A stretch of DNA of 17,587 nucleotides from contig DATLRO010000085.1 in NCBI GenBank assembly GCA_035534615.1, forward strand, positions 1 to 17,587. Reading direction: 5' to 3'. Position 1 is the stretch's first letter, and every line of letters begins with the position of its first letter. The position numbers were made by a program, and so were the translations under genes. Shown here in pieces: positions 14,867-17,587 of this stretch. The notes beneath the pieces are model-generated. The model saw only the letters and a list, made by a program, of their open reading frames with translations, ran no database searches and was not told the DNA's origin. The DNA comes from JAGWRA01 sp035534615. GTDB lineage: Bacteria; Acidobacteriota; Vicinamibacteria; Vicinamibacterales; CAVVIG01.

Positions 14867-15763
14867 TCAGCCCAGCAGATCGAAGCGGCCGTTGCGCTCG
14901 ACCGGCTGCTGCCCCGTCGCCTCGATGTTCCATCGCACTTCGTCGCGCGGATTGCGCCGGCCCTCCGGGACCGGACCGGCCGCCGGCGGCACGCGATCCA
15001 GGTCGTCGGCCCCGGCCGTGAGCGCGACCTGGGCCAGCTTCGGACCGTACACGAGCCAGTCGACCTGGATCGTGTCGATATTGTCGACCAGCAGCCGGGC
15101 CAGCGCAACCTGCCGGACGTCGGCGTAGCCGGTCGTCGGCTGCCCCGCCACCACCGCGCGCGGCAGCGGCTGGAACACGCGCAGCACGCCGACCTGCCGC
15201 TGCAGCGCGGCCACGTCCCGCAGCGCCCGGACGAAGCTGCCGCGCGGCTCGCCGCCGAAGGTCAGCCGCGCCACCGTCAGCCCCGACATGTTCGCCGCCT
15301 CGATCGACGCCCGGGCGTCCTGCAGGTCGTCCACCGGCGCCTCGGCCACCAGCTCGAGGCCGGCCTCGCGCAGGCGTTCCAGCAGCGCGCGCAGCGACAG
15401 GCCTTCGTCCGCCGCCAGCGCCTCGAGATCGGCCAGCGAAAAGGCGGAGACCGGCACCTCGCCCGCCCGCGCCACGAGCTGCTGGACGCGGGCCTGCGCC
15501 GACTCGAGCGTCGCCGGCGCGCCGCGCAGACACCACTCGCCCGCGTCGCCCGGCAGATCCGGGAGCGGACCGGCCAGCGACACCTCGGCCACCCGCACGA
15601 ACGTCGTCTGCGTCCCGTGCCGGCGCCGGCGGGCCCGATCCGCCAGCTCGGCCAGCCCGACCAGATCCTGGGTCGAGGCGAGGTCGAGGGCATCGGCGTC
15701 CGACAGCGGATCGTCGGCGTCGAGCTTGCGCGCAATCTCGGCAAACGCGGTCATGGACGCCAT
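14867..15763 (-). CDS. MqnE/MqnC-family homologue lacking the radical-SAM cluster motif
   Basis: This is a degenerate relative of aminofutalosine synthase or futalosine cyclase. The C-terminal half keeps the family signature: TGYADVRQVALARLLVDNID at about 211-230, VDWLVYGPKLAQVALTAGADDLD to about 256, and a final PVERNGRFDLLG. The N-terminus also fits, with LSDADALDLASTQDLVGLAELADRAR at about 20-45. Where the family has CxxxCxxC there is instead VRVAEVSLAGPLPDLPG. The whole protein has one cysteine (about residue 78), so it cannot hold a [4Fe-4S] cluster in the normal way. The GGGAE motif is also gone. At 298 residues it is shorter than active members (370-390). The frame is open and codon use looks normal, so it is not simply a pseudogene. 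The start is uncertain: ATGs at 15790, 15763 and 15754 all lack a clear Shine-Dalgarno. Confidence 0.8.
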   Translation of the reverse strand: MASMTAFAEIARKLDADDPLSDADALDLASTQDLVGLAELADRARRRRHGTQTTFVRVAEVSLAGPLPDLPGDAGEWCLRGAPATLESAQARVQQLVARAGEVPVSAFSLADLEALAADEGLSLRALLERLREAGLELVAEAPVDDLQDARASIEAANMSGLTVARLTFGGEPRGSFVRALRDVAALQRQVGVLRVFQPLPRAVVAGQPTTGYADVRQVALARLLVDNIDTIQVDWLVYGPKLAQVALTAGADDLDRVPPAAGPVPEGRRNPRDEVRWNIEATGQQPVERNGRFDLLG

Positions 15764-15790
15764 CGGTGGGAACGGACGGTGAACCGGCAC

Positions 15791-15823
15791 GGCCCGGAGC
15801 GTGTCCGGGCCTGATCGCTCCGG
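15791..15823 (-). promoter_or_regulatory. mutually exclusive hairpins in the leader of the menaquinone cluster
   Basis: GGCCCGGA/TCCGGGCC (15791-15798 and 15804-15811) is a perfect 8-bp stem with a 5-base loop. CCGGAGCG/CGCTCCGG (15794-15801 and 15816-15823) is a second perfect 8-bp stem that shares bases with the first, so only one can form at a time. They lie between a possible -10 element and the start of the MqnE-like gene. This resembles a switchable leader; no ligand or protein is implied. Confidence 0.4.
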
Positions 15824-15829
15824 CCAATC

Positions 15830-15835
15830 ATTTTA
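15830..15835 (-). promoter_or_regulatory. possible -10 element for the menaquinone cluster
   Basis: On the minus strand TAAAAT (five of six -10 consensus bases) lies about 67 bases upstream of the ATG at 15763, in an AT-rich patch. There is no recognisable -35 and no TG extension, so the call is tentative. Confidence 0.35.
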
Positions 15836-15964
15836 CTCAATCCTCGTCCGTTCCCGCGGCCCACCGCGCCGGATTCGTCCGGCGGCCGCCGGACGGCGCT
15901 CCCGGAGACACCTGGCGGCCGGGGGACGCCGGCGACCTGGCGGCGGCCGGTTCAGCGCCGAAAG

Positions 15965-15973
15965 TGGCACAAT
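15965..15973 (+). promoter_or_regulatory. possible extended -10 element of cfa
   Basis: TGG followed by CACAAT (15968-15973) has the TG extension at the correct spacing and four of six -10 bases. No -35 is visible. The predicted start near 15980 would leave a leader of about 60 bases ahead of cfa. Weak, but it follows the same extended -10 pattern as the two better promoters in this window. Confidence 0.3.
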
Positions 15974-16041
15974 AACCAGAGCGTGAAGCCTCTGGCGCCG
16001 GGGCCCCGAGACGCCGGAGACGGTCGATAGGAGGAACGCCC

Positions 16042-17457
16042 ATGCTGATGAAACGGTCCGGCAACGGAGCGGGCGTCAGCGTCGAGGAGGGTTCCGGCCA
16101 GTTCGAGCCTTCCGCGGCGTCGGCGCGTCCAGCGCGCGATCTTGTCTCGATTCCCCCGGACCCTGCGGCCTCAGCCGATCCGCACGTCCGCACCAGCCTC
16201 GCACTGCTGCAGGGCTTGCTGGGGGATTATCCCGACCGGGATTTCAATGTTCGCTTCTGGGACGGCAGCGTGTGGGCCTCTGCGCCGGGCGTCCGGCCGC
16301 GCTTCACGCTGGTGCTCAATCACCCGGGTGCCCTGCGGCAGATGCTGGCCGGAGGGAATGAAGAGGCGCTCGGCGAAGCCTTCATCTACGGCGACTGCGA
16401 CATGGAGGGCGATCTCGAACCGGCCTTCCGCGCCGGCGACTACCTGCTGAGCCGCCGCCGCAGCCTGCTCGCGCGGCTGCAGGCGGCGCGACAGATCCGG
16501 ATGCTGCCGGCCGACGGCCGGCCGCGCGGAGGGTTCCAGGCGGCCGCACTCGGCGGCCGGACCCACAGCCGGCGGCGCGATCGGGACGCGGTCACGTACC
16601 ATTACGATCTTTCCAACGAGTTCTTCGCGCTATGGCTCGACCGGGCCATGGTGTACTCATGTGCCTACTTCACGGATCCCGCCGAAGACATCGACACGGC
16701 CCAGGCCCGCAAACTGGACTACCTGTGCCGCAAGCTCCGCCTTCGTCCGGGCGAGCGGCTGCTCGACATCGGCTGCGGCTGGGGCGGGTTGATCCTGCAC
16801 GCCGCGCGGCACTACGGGGTGCGCACGACCGGCATCACGCTCAGCGAACGGCAGGCCGAGCTGGCGCGCGCCAGGATCCATGACGCCGGGCTGGACGCGC
16901 AATGCCGCGTCGAGGTGCGCGACTACCGCGACCTGCCGCCCGACACGCTGTACGACCGGATCGTGAGCGTCGGCATGGTGGAGCACGTCGGCGCGGCGCG
17001 GCTGCCTTCGTTCTGCGCGCACGCCTGGCGGGTCCTGCGGCCCGGCGGCACGTTCCTGCTGCATGGCGTCAGCACCTCGCAGAAGGCGCTGTCGCGGCGG
17101 GGGCCCTTCGCCCGGAATTACGTCTTCCCCGATACCGAACTCGTCTCGATCGCCACGACCCTCGCGGCCGCCGAGCAGGCCGGCTTCGAAGTGCGCGACG
17201 TCGAGAGCCTGCGCGAACACTACGACCTGACGCTGCGCAGCTGGGTGCGGCAGCTCGAGGCACGCTGGACCGAGGCGCGCGCCATGGTGGGCGAAACGGC
17301 CTGCCGGGTCTGGCGCCTGTTCATGGCCGGCGCCGCGTACCGCTTCGCGGTGAACGACTACAGCCTGTATCAGACGCTGCTCGTCAAGCCGGAGGGAGGC
17401 GCCAGCCGGCTCCCGCTGACGAGGGCCGACTGGTACGCGCCGCAGGCGCGGACCTAG
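16042..17457 (+). CDS. cfa: cyclopropane-fatty-acyl-phospholipid synthase family methyltransferase
   Basis: This SAM-dependent enzyme is expected to convert cis double bonds of phospholipid acyl chains to cyclopropane rings at the membrane. It has 471 residues, about 90 longer than E. coli Cfa; roughly the first 50 residues are low-complexity and unconserved. Family motifs include VTYHYDLSNEFFALWLD (from about 184), Cys207 in VYSCAYF, the SAM motif LLDIGCGWGGL (240-250), Glu314 in VGMVEHVG, and His341 in FLLHGVS. The Cys, Glu and His correspond to bicarbonate-site residues of E. coli Cfa. The ATG has AGGAGG seven bases upstream (16029-16034), the best ribosome site in the window. It diverges from the menaquinone cluster. 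Other fatty-acid methylations in this superfamily are possible. Confidence 0.93.
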   Translation: MLMKRSGNGAGVSVEEGSGQFEPSAASARPARDLVSIPPDPAASADPHVRTSLALLQGLLGDYPDRDFNVRFWDGSVWASAPGVRPRFTLVLNHPGALRQMLAGGNEEALGEAFIYGDCDMEGDLEPAFRAGDYLLSRRRSLLARLQAARQIRMLPADGRPRGGFQAAALGGRTHSRRRDRDAVTYHYDLSNEFFALWLDRAMVYSCAYFTDPAEDIDTAQARKLDYLCRKLRLRPGERLLDIGCGWGGLILHAARHYGVRTTGITLSERQAELARARIHDAGLDAQCRVEVRDYRDLPPDTLYDRIVSVGMVEHVGAARLPSFCAHAWRVLRPGGTFLLHGVSTSQKALSRRGPFARNYVFPDTELVSIATTLAAAEQAGFEVRDVESLREHYDLTLRSWVRQLEARWTEARAMVGETACRVWRLFMAGAAYRFAVNDYSLYQTLLVKPEGGASRLPLTRADWYAPQART

Positions 17458-17587
17458 TGTGCCGCGTCCGGGCTGCTCGTCCGCCTCCGGCCGAAGGCCC
17501 AGCCGTAAGCGGCGAGATTGACGATCACGACGATCGTCCCCAGCGCGATCTGCACCTCCCGGGTCAGGTCCGCGGGATACAGAATCG
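17454..17587 (-). CDS. C-terminal end of an unidentified membrane protein
   Basis: A minus-strand frame enters from the right edge and ends at TAG (17456-17454). The 43 visible residues start ILYPADLTREVQIALGTIVV, include a hydrophobic helix (IALGTIVVIVNLAAYGWAF), and end with an arginine-rich cytoplasmic-type tail (GRRRTSSPDAAH). The frame is open through the edge and looks like the final membrane helix of an integral membrane protein. I do not recognise the family. Its stop overlaps the cfa stop: the palindrome CTAG supplies both TAG codons. Confidence 0.7.
   Translation of the reverse strand, partial: ILYPADLTREVQIALGTIVVIVNLAAYGWAFGRRRTSSPDAAH

Larger units (their letters stand above)
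15764..16041. other. 278-base divergent intergenic region
   Basis: This gap separates the divergently transcribed menaquinone cluster and cfa. No convincing gene is present. It holds the leader hairpins and -10 element of the minus-strand cluster on the left, the possible cfa promoter and leader hairpin on the right, and a G+C-rich middle (about 15850-15950) in which I see nothing specific. Confidence 0.6.

Noticed and set aside
14833..15108. N-terminal extension of mqnC
   Set aside because: It overlaps the MqnE-like gene in another frame and the family N-terminus starts at 14832.
14867..15763. MqnE-like gene as a frameshifted normal mqnE
   Set aside because: No cysteine motif was found in the other frames around the expected place, and the frame is continuous with family-like sequence on both sides, so loss by divergence fits better than a recent frameshift.

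Overview
The window is a G+C-rich bacterial chromosome segment (about two thirds or more G+C by eye), densely packed with housekeeping genes that almost all read on the minus strand. High G+C, hfq, a TonB-type protein, and menaquinone genes of the futalosine type with an aminofutalosine deaminase suggest a Gram-negative bacterium. A high-G+C Acidobacteriota relative (Vicinamibacteria-like) is my best guess, but this is inference and no marker gene here proves it. I saw no rRNA, tRNA, CRISPR array, insertion sequence or phage gene.

Layout, read in the direction of transcription (right to left). (A) 15763 to 10023: a menaquinone cluster. It runs from a cluster-less MqnE-like protein through mqnC, a MqnX-type deaminase, a UbiA/MqnP-type prenyltransferase and a UbiX-type flavin prenyltransferase to a UbiE/MenG methyltransferase. 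(B) 9817 to 5211: a TonB-like protein, a possible 27-residue membrane peptide, miaA, hfq, deoB and a dNTPase (dgt family). (C) 5120 to 1: yceD (DUF177), rpmF, plsX, fabD, fabG, acpP and fabF, the classic ribosomal L32/fatty-acid/phospholipid operon but without fabH. On the plus strand, 16042-17457 encodes a cyclopropane-fatty-acyl-phospholipid synthase, divergent from cluster A and convergent with the C-terminal end of an unidentified membrane protein at the right edge.

How the genes work together. Cluster C makes malonyl-ACP, elongates acyl chains on ACP and feeds PlsX, which starts phospholipid synthesis. Cfa then modifies the finished membrane lipids. Cluster A makes the membrane quinone: aminofutalosine is deaminated, the futalosine-derived intermediate is cyclised, and the ring is prenylated, decarboxylated and methylated. 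The decarboxylase itself (UbiD type), mqnA, mqnD, mqnB and a catalytically competent mqnE are not in the window. Cluster B combines envelope energy transduction, tRNA and RNA regulation (MiaA, Hfq) and nucleotide salvage.

The most interesting item is the first gene of cluster A. It keeps the C-terminal signature of the MqnE/MqnC radical-SAM family but has lost the CxxxCxxC cluster motif, with a single cysteine in the whole protein. Other points of note are an AT-rich octamer tandem repeat at the deoB/dgt junction, a probably leaderless TonB-like gene under an extended -10 promoter with a palindrome over its -35 position, mutually exclusive hairpins ahead of the menaquinone genes, and the possible 27-codon ORF between tonB and miaA.
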